Shown: piece after piece, positions 34,441 to 45,918 of the stretch
Layout: each line of letters starts with the position of its first letter
Position numbering within the stretch: position 1 is the stretch's first letter
DNA from: Leptasterias polaris
Lineage: Eukaryota > Echinodermata > Asteroidea > Forcipulatida > Asteriidae
Reading direction: 5' to 3'
Length of the DNA stretch: 64,000 nucleotides
Assembly (NCBI GenBank): GCA_037783415.1
Contig: JAZGTN010000170.1
Coordinates: forward strand, 4,445,501-4,509,500
Program-made: the position numbers and the translations under genes
The notes under the pieces: generated by a model
The model's database searches: none
What the model was told of the DNA's origin: nothing
The model's input: the letters and a program-made list of their open reading frames with translations, nothing else

Positions 34441-35200
34441 CTTGAAGAAAAAAACAAAGCCACTGCACATTTCCCACAGGGGAAGGCTGACGCTCCGTGG
34501 TATAGACGGCTTTTAATTCATTAAAAATGGTTGATGGTAAATTAGCTGACATTTCACGTTGTTATTGCGTTGTCACTCAACACACATCTTGAACATCCCC
34601 GACTATAATTCCCGGGACACTCAAAAATAACCGGCAATTCCAGTCACTTTGTGTTGACTCCAACACAGGGGAAATGGAAAGCAAATGTTCATGCATTGGC
34701 AACTGGCTGGGCACTGAATAACACAGATTTCACAAATTTGTACTTGCTAGTTATTATTTTCCCTCGGTGTTACGCTTTAAAAATTGTTTGTGTTCCTTTG
34801 TGAATTTATCCGTTACATAAATGGATGGCAATGCAGTGAAACAATCAGCGTTTCATAATTTCATTGAACTATCACGTAAGTGATATACAATCTACAAGCT
34901 CATATCTTGCTATCATCAAACAGGCTAACATAGATATAAATCGGAAAAGATTATCTTTGCCAAACAAATACTCTGGGGACGATGCATGAAACTCAATTAG
35001 TCAGGCCTTTTAAAATACGGTTTAAAGCAATTAAATGTGTGTGACGGACCTTGTATAGTCCACCCAACCGTCCAAACACATTATTTTCTGGCATTTTGTT
35101 TTGCGTTGTTCATGTGCGTTTTTTAGAATATTTTGGGAGCAAAATGAAGCAATATGATACTGAACGCCTCGGGACATTGCGAGTTTTCTTTTGATTTGTA
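34441..35200. other. Between two antisense exon candidates: no gene seen
   Basis: 760 bp without a supported feature. It would be an intron if the two candidates belong together. Confidence 0.4.
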
Positions 35201-35370
35201 TTACACTAAGGTGGATTCGCTCTTCTTGGTCTCGACAATTACATCAGCAGCCAATACAATAATAAGAACAACATGAACCACTAATAACCTTTGAATTGAG
35301 TGGTGAAACGTTCCCAGCTTGCTTCCGTAAACGCGGGCTAGGACGATTCGAGTGCCAGCCACTTGAGGTC
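35201..35370 (-). CDS. Candidate antisense exon with a membrane segment; unknown protein
   Basis: On the minus strand, the good acceptor TTTTTGTGATTTTGTTTTTAG precedes an open segment that begins with two bases of a split codon. The peptide reads PQVAGTRIVLARVYGSKLGT, then FHHSIQRLL, then a hydrophobic run VVHVVLIIVLAADVIV, then ETKKSESTLV and TAA. As a terminal exon it would end in STLV, which fits a class I PDZ-binding tail. Alternatively a weak donor GTGTAA directly after TTA would leave in phase 0, which matches the phase-0 entry of the candidate exon at 34440. No family is recognised and the hydrophobic run is short, so this is a weaker call than 34245-34440. Confidence 0.3.
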
Positions 35371-36300
35371 CTAAAAACAAAATCACAAAAAACGCAGAGA
35401 CACAGTTATTGTGTTTTCTAGTGATGGGGTTCTCGAACAACCAGTTCGTTATACAGACGTGTTGTATAACATCACATCGGCCCAAATTCATAGAGCTGCC
35501 TGAACAGATAATGATATTTAACAATTATTTTCTACCCAGCTATTGTCTAGAATCATTTGAGTTACCCAGTAATTAATTTATTTCCCTAATTAGCTAAGCT
35601 CTTAGGGCCGTGGAAACACGAGCGAAAGTGCATTTTTACTACCACACAATCCAATGATATATATTTTAAATAAATATGTACATTTACCAACTATTGTCTA
35701 CGACCATTTGAGTAACTGATACCCAGTAACTGATACAGTTCTCTAAGTATCTAAGTATCTAAGTTCTCAACAACTATATCCCGACGAGCGAAAGGGCCAA
35801 TATTTACTACTACACCATCCAATATATATAATTTGAAAAATTCCTGTAAAATAAAATGCAGGATACTACCAGTCTGAGTCACAGATGGTACATATGACAC
35901 GATATTTTGGCTGGTAATCTTATTCTGGAGAGCAAAGTTAACAACTTCTATATCAAAATTAATCGAGATCCGGGTCCCGTGGAGCATTGCATTTTTTAGC
36001 CACTGCATTTTTTAGCCACTGCACTTTCCGGGTCAGCCTAACCCGGAAATGGGTCTGGCCCCCATCCTGGGACTTGAGCCAATTGGAATCAGAGATCAGT
36101 TTACGGCACACACTTTTGCGTGTGGTGCTCGTGATGCCTTATAACTGTATCTAATAAAGTGGTAGGAAAGTTAATATTATTAGGCAATACAGTTAAACAT
36201 TATGCACTTGCACATCAATGAGTTTTCTCGTTGGTGCATGAATAAACAAAAAAGATTAAACATAACAAAAATTAAATGTATAAATCATTTATTTGTCTTT
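35371..36300. other. Intron 3: no gene seen; local duplication and GACCCGG fragment
   Basis: ACGAGCGAAAG plus an ACCACA..ATCCAAT..ATATAT stretch occurs twice (35619-35670 and 35786-35835), each after a CTAAG/CTCTTAGG phrase. Another ~140-bp duplication includes ACTATTGTCTA..ACCATTTGAGT. A GACCCGG-rich fragment lies at 36010-36080. Confidence 0.5.
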
Positions 36301-39224
36301 TAGTCTAGTCAATCTGTGCCAAATAATGGCTTGACCAGAAAACATTGCAACAGAAATGATTTTTTTTGCAAGTGTCTCTTGAAGCCCTCCAAAACAACAT
36401 ATCAAAAAAGTAGAAAAAAGGAAGTAGGGGAAATATGCCTAATTTGCATAAATTAAAAATGGCCGTTGTTGCCTCTATTTTCTGTAATATATGTACGCAC
36501 ATCCTCTAATGCTAGTAGAAATCTTATTTTTTCCACACAATATTTTCACTGCATATTCTCCAAACACAACGAGCAAGACACAAATCCAAGATGGCTGCCA
36601 TTTTTCAAGATGGCCACCATTTTCAAAGTCAAATTATCGCTAGTTCCTTCAAAGGAGGCGCCTGTTTCGGCCAAACGTATTTTCGGATGATTGTCAGTCG
36701 TGACTGGCACACGTAATAAATCGCTTAAGAGGGCTTACAAGGGCTTATCTTCCATTTTCTAACCGCAGAAATGACGGCAAGACATCAAAGGACTCCAAGC
36801 TAGTTGGAGAACAGATGTTTTCTTTTGGCGAACACGCGAGTGACCTCAGTGTCATTGGCATTAACCAGGCGGCCATTGTTTTGTGTACAAACCAAAGCAC
36901 AGGTGCAATGGGATGATTTTGTTTTCTCGGCCCCTCTGACCCAAGTGACCGACCCCTCTTGATTGACACCCCTTTCAGACTGTGTCAAATGGTACTGCTG
37001 AGGATATCATGGACTATCGCATGCTGTTATGTTTTTCTTGACTTGTGATAGTGGCTTTGACAGCCGAACTATGAATGTATAGATAATTATACAATCTATT
37101 TTCCAGCAAGTAACACATAATTATGTGTGTATTAGGAGAAGAGTGAAATCATGTACCGTGCGCAAACAAACCATATAAGATGAGACTAGTGTGACCACAC
37201 ACATCATTTTGATGGTTTTATATATAATATGCATCATATAGAGTGTTTTTAGAGAAGGACACGCAACAAAATAGTAGGACCGGAACGCAAAAAGCTTTAG
37301 GTTAAATATTTATAAAAATTATTTCCTTGCTGATGGAGAATCATGTATGGAAACCAAAGCTTTAAAAAACGCATGAGGCGTTATGTGTATAGTTCTTAAT
37401 AGGGAAGGGGGGAAGAAAGTTATAGAGCAAAAAGGCACAAGGGGAACAGGTGTTGGTTGGGGTGGGGTTTGGATAGGAAGGAGGGTGTGAGAAAGATGAA
37501 GACTGCCCAATTAAACTAAAGCGAAATATAGCACTGTGATTCGGGTGGAGCGGGGAATTTGGAACTAATTCCGGTGGTAGCAAAATATAAATGGGCAGAG
37601 AGAGGTTGTGAAAAAGAAAACATATTTTCGGTGTGGTCTCTGGTAATAAACCATCCCCTGACTGTTTGGATGTTGTTTTTGGTGGGAGACAAATGTCTCT
37701 GTTTTCCAAATAATCAAGGCGATGGTTAAAACAGACCTAATCTTTGATGTTTTTATGCATTTTCACGAAAGAAAGAGTGGGGGAGGTTTAGAGAAAGGGG
37801 AGGTTTTTTTGGGGATGGGTAAGGGGTTGTTGGAACTCACTGAAAAGTGTGTAAGGGGAAGAGTGAAATCATACATGTAGCCGTGTGCAAGCAGACCATG
37901 AGATGAGACTAGTACGACCACAAGAAACATTTTGATGGTATTAGATATGTGCATCATATATTATAGAGGTTTAGAGAAGGACATGCAAAGAAATATTTAT
38001 AAAAATTCTCCCCCTGTTGAGGAAGAATCATGTATGGAAACTAAAGCTTTAAAAAACGCATAAGGCGTCATGTGTATAGTTCTTAAAGTGATTGGGGGGG
38101 GGGGGGGGGAGGTGAGAGGACAAAGCCACAGGGGGAACAGGGGTAGTTGGGGGGGGGAGATAGGATGGAGGGTTTTTAGAGAAGGACACGCAAACAAAAA
38201 TAGTGTGTGTAAGGGGAATATTTAACCTAAAGCTTTTTGAACACTTTGAGTGCGTTCCGGTCCTACTATTTTCTCTGCGTGTCCTTCTCTAAAACTCTCT
38301 ATATTATCATGCATATATATAATAGTATACCATCAAAATGTTTTTTTTGTCACACTAGTCTCATCGTATGGTTTGTTTGCACACGGCTACATGTATGATT
38401 TCACTCTTCCCCTTACACTTTTAGTTCACAAAACTCTTCAAACCAAGTCATCTGTGGGCAGTGTTACAGCAATTCTATATAAAACCACCTTTTTCATATT
38501 ACCTTTAATATCAGCAAAATCTGTTGCATACCTATTTAAATCTATGCAAAATTCTTAATTCTGATTTTTCTGAAACTGGGATAAACTAATTTATTATTAC
38601 ATTTGGGGGTCATACACTTTATTACAGCCTGTTCCTTTGATGGGAAATTCAACCTCTTAATTGTTTAAACACTGCATGCAAGTTAGAGTTACTTTTGAAT
38701 GATTCCTGAAAGTGTAATAAAGTTGACAAGTGTTTATTCGAATACCTTTGGCATAAGTGGAAATTGTATATTGGATTACTAGTGATAAACACTGTAGAGA
38801 AATGTCATACCTCCGAGTCTGAAATATAATATTAGCGCAGCGGTCATTCAAATCAGATTACTATCTTACTAATTACTGAGAATTTGATTTTGGCGGGAAA
38901 ATGGCGGCCATTTTAAACAAAATAGCAGCCATCTTGGATTTGTTCTTGCTCAGATGTGTTTGGAGAATATGCAGTGACCCTACCCATGAAAATACTGTGT
39001 GGAAAAAATAAGATTTCTACTAGCATAAGAGGGTGTGCGTACATATATTACTGAAAATAGAGGCAAAAGTGGTCATTTTTAATTTATGCAAATTAGACAT
39101 ATTTCCCCTACTTCCTTTTTTCTACTTTTTTGATATGTTGTTTTGGAGGGCTTCAAGAGACACTTGCAAAAAAAAAAAATCTGTTACAATTTTGTCTAGG
39201 TCAAACCATAGATTGACTAGACTA
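36301..39224 (+). mobile_element. 2.9-kb foldback (long inverted repeat) element
   Basis: Outer arms of about 340 bp (36301-36637 and 38879-39224) are inverted copies of each other, ending TAGTCTAGTCAATCT and AGATTGACTAGACTA, with TA at both tips. Inside, a second inverted pair is nested (37136-37310 and 38217-38420), and the left inner arm is also directly duplicated (37136-37430 and 37856-38100). The centre has G-rich tracts, including a run of about 17 G (38093-38110). No transposase frame is seen. Long nested arms with a G/C-skewed centre fit a foldback-type, possibly Tc1/mariner-related, non-autonomous element. It lies in intron 3. Confidence 0.75.
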
Positions 39225-39984
39225 TTTTTATAATTTGTTTTTTAACTACATTTTCGTTGACATAATTATATTTTTTCTTTTTTTTCTTTTTTCTTTCTTA
39301 GTTTTACTTTCACATTTTGCAGCCCTCTGTGAATTAAACGTCTTCCAAATGCTTATCCGGAATGTCTACCAATCAAGGACTTCCCATTTGTCGCAGATAC
39401 ATTATTTTCCTTTGCAGTTTCATTCCATTGTCGGAACCCGACCGACCCCGTGTTAAGCAAATAGAAGTCGCTCCCGGAAAAGAAACAAACATCCGTTGTT
39501 CGTGATCAATATCAAATTGGAAGCAATGTATGCGGTCTAAGTATTTCAGAGCAAGGTTAATGCCGTACTAATATGACTAATTTGTTTTTTGAATTTAAAA
39601 AAATCGGCAGTCTGTCCATGATTAAAAACTGGGAACAAACTGAGTGTGCAAGTCAAGCGTGTGCATTTGAACATTTTGGAAACCTTTGGTTTCCACACGT
39701 AGGGCTACATTACTTTGTTGGGGGACTGTATAGTCATGATCACCAGGCCTGGCTGGCTGTACATAATAGTTACTACTGCACGCGCGTGCTGGCCGTCACA
39801 TCACAGTAGACCGTGCAAGTCTCGCGCGCATTTGAACTTCCGGGACCATTGTGGCCCCAACCATAATTATGGAGTTTTGCGAGGGCGAGATTTTGTTTCA
39901 ATAATTATTTATTAAGTCGCATCCCCTTAAGGTGATCCCCTGGCTGCCGCTTCCCAGGTTGTATCGTATAATTAATTGGGTGTG
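39225..39984. other. Intron 3: no gene seen
   Basis: T-rich start, then ordinary sequence. No exon is supported. Confidence 0.5.
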
Positions 39985-40168
39985 ATCCCTGGCTACACGG
40001 CAGTTTGCGGTTGTATGGCTTCTGACTGGCACCCCCCGAACAAAGATATTGACAAAATAGGGAGACCGCCAACATAGGGCTAGATAGCTCAGTTGGTAGA
40101 GCGCCGGCACGTTAAACCGGAGGTCGTTGGTTCAAATCCCGCTCTAGTCAATTTTTCTTTGTTCAACC
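39985..40168 (+). repeat. tRNA-containing dispersed repeat, copy 1 (SINE-like)
   Basis: The phrase TGTGATCCCTGGCTACAC (39989-40006), then CACCCCCCGAACAAAGATAT, lead into a tRNA-like domain and CAATTTTTCTTTGTTCA. The same order is found at 54010-54208. The tRNA-like part stands near the 3' end of the repeat, unlike ordinary SINEs where it is at the 5' end. Confidence 0.7.
40078..40149 (+). tRNA. tRNA-Asn(GTT)-like sequence inside a dispersed repeat; probably pseudo-tRNA
   Basis: A 72-nt cloverleaf can be drawn. The acceptor GGCTAGA pairs with TCTAGTC at all seven positions (one G-U), and the D stem GCTC pairs with GAGC. A-box TAGCTCAGTTGG and B-box GGTTCAAATCC are intact. The anticodon position is GTT (40111-40113). 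Odd points are C instead of U before the anticodon, a C-A mismatch closing the anticodon stem and one mismatch in the T stem. With a second, more decayed copy at 54116-54191 in the same repeat context, this is most likely the RNA polymerase III module of a SINE rather than a working tRNA gene. Confidence 0.45.
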
Positions 40169-41346
40169 CAAAATCATTTAAACATTTACCCAGTCAGTTT
40201 CCCTTGTGGTTTATTATTTGATATCTAATAATTATTTTAGTTTAAACGTATAGTTTTACCATGAACATTTACATGTTGTTTGGAATGTAATACTAAGTGA
40301 TAAACATATGAAAGTAAAACCATTTCAACAATATAACGATGAACATCCGATAATTAAACTTGACCTCAGCTTCCGGTTATTGCAAAAATATGGCGTGAAC
40401 AAACGAAACAGTAGCGAAATTAAGAAATTGTAAATTGTATCAACATTCGCAAAATTTGATAATTTTTATTTTTTTTTTTCAAAGCTGTACTTAGTTTCCG
40501 CCTCACGTTTGACCATAAAGAACATGCAATAAAAAGGCGTTCGTCGAGTTCCTTGACGTACACGCATGCAAGTTAGAGCTAGCTGCTACATTTAGTATTC
40601 TGATTCTGTGTGGTACCCAAACGGCGCAAAACTATGACGTCGTTGTCCCGGCGACGTTATGCAATGTCACGTAAAATCCATCCAACGCAAGTTTGTTTTC
40701 GCGCTAAGTAACGATTGAGGCACTAATAACACGATTTTTTAATAATATAACCTAGCTTCGGTTTGATGCAGTGGACACGGTTTTGCGTAACACAGCAGTC
40801 GGCATAAATTCGCAATTTGACACTTCGAGCCGGATGTTGGAGGTCAGGCACCATTTCTTCATTTTCTCTTAAATTTCCAGATTTCATTTTATTTATATTT
40901 ATTCCATTGTTAGTTTTAAATGTGAGTCATTCCACAAATACTTTTTCGGGGTAAACAAAGTGACTTTAATCTCCCTTAGCTGGTGCCCGGAAGCTCAATG
41001 GTGACCTTATCGTTGTGAGACATACATGGTCTATTACGGTTGCCAATTGCGTGCGCTCGCTTACAATAACTGTGTTAAGCCGCCCCCAGGTCGCAAGGAC
41101 CCTTGTGATGACACAACAAACAGTCGGTGGCTGACTTTAGGAGGATGCTGCACCCGAGCTGGGATGGTTAGGAACATTTCAGTCGCTAATTGCTTATGTC
41201 CTGAGTATATCTAAGATGATGCTGAGACGATTGGTATCAGTGGCCGTCAGAAAATAAAAGTCGCAAGAGTAGAAAATGTTCTACTTCTGCAAAGTGCTCC
41301 CGACAGGCGTGAATCAATCGATAGATTTTACATCGAGTACCGTATG
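40169..41346. other. Intron 3: no gene seen
   Basis: AT-rich sequence. A 62-residue frame at 41026-41214 is unrecognised and has no splice support. Confidence 0.5.
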
Positions 41347-41348
41347 TA

Positions 41349-42991
41349 CACTGTAAAAACGGCGTTTAGAATCTAAACACATTTCTAAACGCCTCGCTTG
41401 TACCCACTTTTTTCACACGTTTAGCCCTCAACATGTTTAGATTTTGCGTTTCTGTGACATGTTTACCCCGAGACACATTTAGCCTGTGATACGTTTAGAT
41501 TGAATGTGTTTAGGGTTCATAGTGAGTGCTAAACATGTTTAGAATCCAACACGTTTCAGAGAATAAGCTTAATTTTTAAACACCTGAAGAAAAGAAAAGA
41601 GAAATGTTGCAACATTCGCCTGCCTGCTTACTGAAACATAACGCTCAAGCTACGCTCGGCATGAGAATCGATAAATCATCATCATCTCAACGGGTCATCG
41701 AGATGATTTTCATAGAGATGATTTGAGGAGCAATGATGCCATAATTTCAGTCATACTGAAAACGGTCATTTTGAAGTCTCAGAATCCGTTCCAATTATAT
41801 ACATTTTGGGCTTTACTTTCTACCCATGGTGTGAATCTTTGAAGTGCTGGCCAATATGATACAACAAAAATTGCTTCAATTGAATTACACACATTAAAGT
41901 GTAAACTACTGCGCAGGAAAGGCTGTTATACCTACAATGGTTTTGAATAAACACCGAGATCTATATTTGTGCATATTTAATGAAACCCCGCCCATTTCAT
42001 TCTAAACAAACTGATGAATTTAAACACATACAAAACATGTTTACAAGCAAACATGTTTAGAAATATGTTTGTAAGCTAAATTGGTATCCCTTTAACATGT
42101 CAAAAAGCTAAACGTGTTGCGATCAGTGCAGGTTTGAACTGGTTTGAACATTCAAATACACCAGAATGTGTGTTCATCATTTTAGTACGTTTGCTACCTG
42201 AGCAATTTTACTTGCCATGAGGGGCTAAACGTGTGGAGCATTTTTGATACCTTTGTAAAGTTACGTATTACCAAAATGCGAATTATTTTAAACCCTTTTA
42301 ATTATGTGTTTATACCATATAGCAAAAACGCTCTCCAAGGAAGGCCTATATGCCTACGTGGAAGCCTATCATGACTAGCTGCTTAGCTTTTTCATACCAA
42401 TAGCAAACGTATTCAATTGATGTAAACACATTCTGGTGTATTCAAATGTTCAAACCAGTTCAAAACACGTTTAGCTTTTGACATGTTAAAGAGATAGCCA
42501 TTTAGCTTCAAACATATTTCTGAACGTGTTTGCGTGTAAACATGTTTTGTATGTGTTTAAATTCAAAACTGCATTTCAAACAAGGACAACAAATCTCAAC
42601 CCGTTTAGCTTTTTGACATGTTAAAGAGGTAGCCATTTAGCTTCAAACATATTTCTAAACACGTTTGCCTGTAAACATGTTTTGTATGTGTTTAAATTCA
42701 AAACTGCATTTCAAACAAGCACAACAAATCTCAACACGTTTAGCTTTTTGACATGTTAAAGAGATACCCATTTAGCTTACAAACATATTTCTAAACATGT
42801 TTGCGTGTAAACATGTTTTGTATGTGTTTAAAATCAAAACTTCATATAAAACAAGCATAACAAATCTCAACACGTTTAGCTTTTTGACATGTTAAGGAGA
42901 TACCCATTTAGCTTTCAAGCATATTTCTAAACATGTTTGCGTGTAAACATGTTGTGTGTGTGTTTAAACGCTAAGCGCCGTTTTTACAGTG
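41349..42991 (+). mobile_element. TA-flanked DNA transposon with internal GTTTAG minisatellite
   Basis: The left end CACTGTAAAAACGGCG (41349-41364) and right end CGCCGTTTTTACAGTG (42976-42991) are perfect 16-bp inverted repeats with TA on both sides (41347-41348 and 42992-42993), as in Tc1/mariner-type insertions. The interior is built from ACATGTTTA/TAAACATGT and CACGTTTAG motifs. Four direct ~133-bp units begin near 42467, 42600, 42735 and 42870 (CGTTTAGCTTTTTGACATGT, then AAACATATTTCTAAAC, then GTAAACATGTTTTGTATG). An inverted unit lies at about 42010-42180, making an internal foldback around 42180-42420. No transposase is present. Confidence 0.8.
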
Positions 42992-42993
42992 TA

Positions 42994-43985
42994 TTGATTG
43001 CGTAGGGTTATTAACGCCGACCGCGCTTGAGCAACCGGTCTTCGATCGTAAATGACGTGAACTTTAATGTGTAAGGGTGACGCTTGTTCCACGACATTCA
43101 CACAATTATCGTTTATATAGTGACCTGAGTGTTCATGTTCTGCTTGATCCAGGCAGTTCCGTCGCATCGCATCGCAAACACTGGCTCTCGTGGACCTTTC
43201 GTTGTCAATATACCACGTGTGACAGTCATGTTACTGTCGTGATACTGTCGTACGAAAGTCGTGCAGCAGTCGTTCTTCCGTCATACTGCACTCGTGATAC
43301 TGTCGTTATACTGTCGTGGGTATTTCGTACGAAATTTGTCGAAGGAAGTTCGTACGAAGGTTTCACGACATAACACCACACTACAACGACAAAAAGCCGA
43401 CAGTTGCATGTGGAGTGAAAATAGGGTAGCCCCAGTTTTAAGCCACGACAGATTTGTTGTCGCAGAGCACCAACTTTTTCGTACTGCATCGAATAAACAC
43501 GCCACGAAATCCCCCTTTTTCTGTCGTGAACCCGAATATTATTATCGTGGCTCCATTGTGACCGGGGATTCACGAAAAATACGATCAAAATTTAACGTAA
43601 AAGAGAAATGCCCCCAAATTTTTGTTAAACAAAGGCAGAAAATATCAAGCATGCTGATAAATCAGTGTGCTACCCAAAAGAAAAAGTACGGTTCACTTAT
43701 TCTTCAATAAAAACAAAAAAAAGCTTTAAATGTTTTATCAAAAAGGGCAAATTTACGCAAACTTGGGTGAATAGTTTATGATGCTCAAGGCCAACCATCA
43801 AAATGACCACCATTGCCTGAAAACAGAAGGGATGTAGACTGTGTCCGATTTGGCGGCAGTGTCTAGCATGGCTTGATCGTCACGGTATCAGAGATTTGAT
43901 TTATTTCTTGTTTTATCCTGATGGGTAATCCATTCAGTAAGAAACACTCACTGATCCCCCATGGAACCCATAGATGCCCAATACT
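42994..43985. other. Intron 3: CTGTCGT-rich stretch, no gene
   Basis: At 43200-43400, ACTGTCGT/GTCGTG/TCGTACGAA phrases recur irregularly (for example CGTGATACTGTCGTACGAAA and CGTTATACTGTCGTGGG), like a decayed minisatellite. The open frames on both strands (43226-43710) follow from this composition. The rest is unremarkable. Confidence 0.45.
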
Positions 43986-44375
43986 CCTGGGTCAGAATTC
44001 AATTCAAATTCAAATTCAAACTTTTATTAGTCATGTTAAAAAGTACATGAAATTCCTTTTCCTGGTGTGAAAAGTATATATAAAAATACAGACATCCACT
44101 TTAAGACACACCACACAAAAATTACAATAACAAGTTTTTACAACAATACATATTAAATACAGAGATACAAAATACAGGCTACATGATATGCAAGTCCACC
44201 TCCCCTTCCTTTAAAAACTCTCTCCTGTGATTTATGTCAAACATAAATCCAGAGTTTATGTAAAAATACAAACATCCACTCCAGGACACACCACTCAATA
44301 ATTACAATAAATAGTGTTTTAAAATTATTACAGAACAAAATAATACAGGCTACATGCACAAGTTCACCTCCCTTT
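43986..44375 (-). repeat. 3' tail of a non-LTR element (GAATTT)n with internal duplication
   Basis: On the minus strand the segment ends in GAATTTGAATTTGAATTG, a tandem tail typical of some LINEs/SINEs. Inside, ACATCCACTTTAAGACACACC (about 44092) and ACATCCACTCCAGGACACACC (about 44272) start two direct ~180-bp copies, each containing AATTACAATAA and ACAGGCTACATG. No coding motif remains. Confidence 0.45.
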
Positions 44376-44380
44376 CCTAA

Positions 44381-44610
44381 GTTAAAAATTGACCCGAATC
44401 CTAGTTCCGTGAGGTATAACCCAATTCTGCGTCAGTATGACCCGAAATTCGTGACTAAATGACCCCAAAGGAGGTCAAACTGACGCACCGCACTTCGATT
44501 TAAAGTCCAATTTGTTAACCATTTGCGGTTCATCCTGACCCGAAAGTGAGTCAGACCCTCTGGGACCTGGAATCCGGGTCAATTCTGAACCGTTTTTTTT
44601 AAAGAGAGTA
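44381..44610 (+). repeat. GACCCGG-rich dispersed repeat, copy 3
   Basis: TTGACCCGAATCCTAG, GTATGACCCGAAATTCG, CATCCTGACCCGAAAGTGAG and CCTGGAATCCGGGTCA appear in the usual order. It directly follows the 43986-44375 repeat. Confidence 0.7.
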
Positions 44611-45852
44611 CCAACACCCTTAGCAACAGCAGCCACTACGGACACGTTCTTATAAATTATGGAAACTAAACCGTGCACTTCGAACGAGACTATTGTTCGA
44701 AAACTCACGAGATTTGCATACTGTAGTCTACACGTGATTTCATCTCATTAATTAGTTTAAGTCGGCTAGATGGGGGAAATACTTGGGGGAGTTCTACCTC
44801 TAATGATACAAGCATGGAGTTTTGCACGCAGTATGGCTGTAGGGCCATCGCAGATTTGAATGTTGAAAAAATACAGGTAGAATGGCATTAAGCAAATCAA
44901 AACTTACAAAATGGGTGCCATTGCTTGTTATGCTATCTGCGATTGCCCTTCTGGCGAATATCTTTCTCATATAACAACCTCAGACTATGCAACATTCTAT
45001 GCTTGTGTCGTCAAAGGAACAATCCCATCACCTTCCTGTCGTATTAAGTAGGTTTCAAGAGTAAACAGATGTTGTTTTGTTACATGACAGATGACTATTG
45101 GATGCTGTTTTATTATTGCCCTATTTTTAGTCTGTCTCTGGAGAAAATCGCTGTTTTCGATCTCGCAGAAAAAAAAAAGTATTCCCCCCTGTGAAATAAA
45201 CACAATAGTGTGATTTGTGATTCAGTATCCATTTTGAGCGGAGATGAATATTTTACTCGTGTATGTAAGACTACCTAAATGGCGACGGTATCTATTTCTG
45301 TTTGAATCCCTGGCGTGTTGAGGATAATAGACTGTCAAACAGACATTGCCATTATTCCCCTGGAAGGCCTACAGGGGCCCGTCGCTTGTCGCTTCAGTGT
45401 GACACAGAAGCCTCGTTTGATTGTTCCACTCCAAATATGGCTTAAAATAACTGAATATAAAACTGTTTTGACGTCGAAATTAAAACTCAGGCAACCCATC
45501 TTGTTTTCAATGTCTGAAGGGCTAATTTAAATTCAGTATTAAAATCAAACTTGTTACTGTGACTGTATGGACGGGAGGGAGGGGGGGTGGGTTACATTGT
45601 AGTCATTCGGTCTAGACGTTTTTCATAAATCTATAAAACTTTTAAATTATCGAGCATCATCTGTCAAAATTCGTTTTTCAGAGGAATGACAAAAACACAG
45701 ATACATTGAAAGTCTGGACTTTAATTTTATCAAACATGACAAACTGCCATTTGTTTTTTGCGTAAAAGGTTTGTTTGTTTCTTCTTCTTCTTCAGAAATG
45801 TTTAAATTTGAATACGTCACTAACTCTTTTTGCTGGTTTTGTTTTATTTCAG
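44611..45852. other. Intron 3, 3' end: no gene seen
   Basis: No supported feature apart from the exon 4 acceptor with a TCTTCTTCTTC tract upstream. Frames at 45315-45530 and 45647-45880 are not supported. Confidence 0.5.
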
Positions 45853-45918
45853 AGACATGATGCAAGAATAATCTTTGCACTGTCGTACTTTGACACGGCG
45901 ATCAGGATGTTTTGCAAG
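45853..45918 (+). CDS. GABA-B receptor-like gene, exon 4 (ligand-binding domain, lobe 2)
   Basis: A 22-codon exon, peptide RHDARIIFALSYFDTAIRMF followed by CK, with acceptor TTTATTTCAG and donor GTAGTT, both phase 0. The DARII strand followed by F/Y at the strand end and the A-R/K-x-F-C helix are highly conserved in GABA-B subunits, and this peptide is close to the GABBR1 version. The Cys is the conserved one of this helix; GABBR2 has an additional Cys after it, replaced by Lys here. The flanking introns are 14.7 kb and 5.5 kb. Confidence 0.93.

Noticed and set aside
40078..40149. A genuine functional tRNA-Asn gene
   Set aside because: C before the anticodon, mismatched anticodon and T stems, and a second decayed copy in the same repeat context point to a SINE module.
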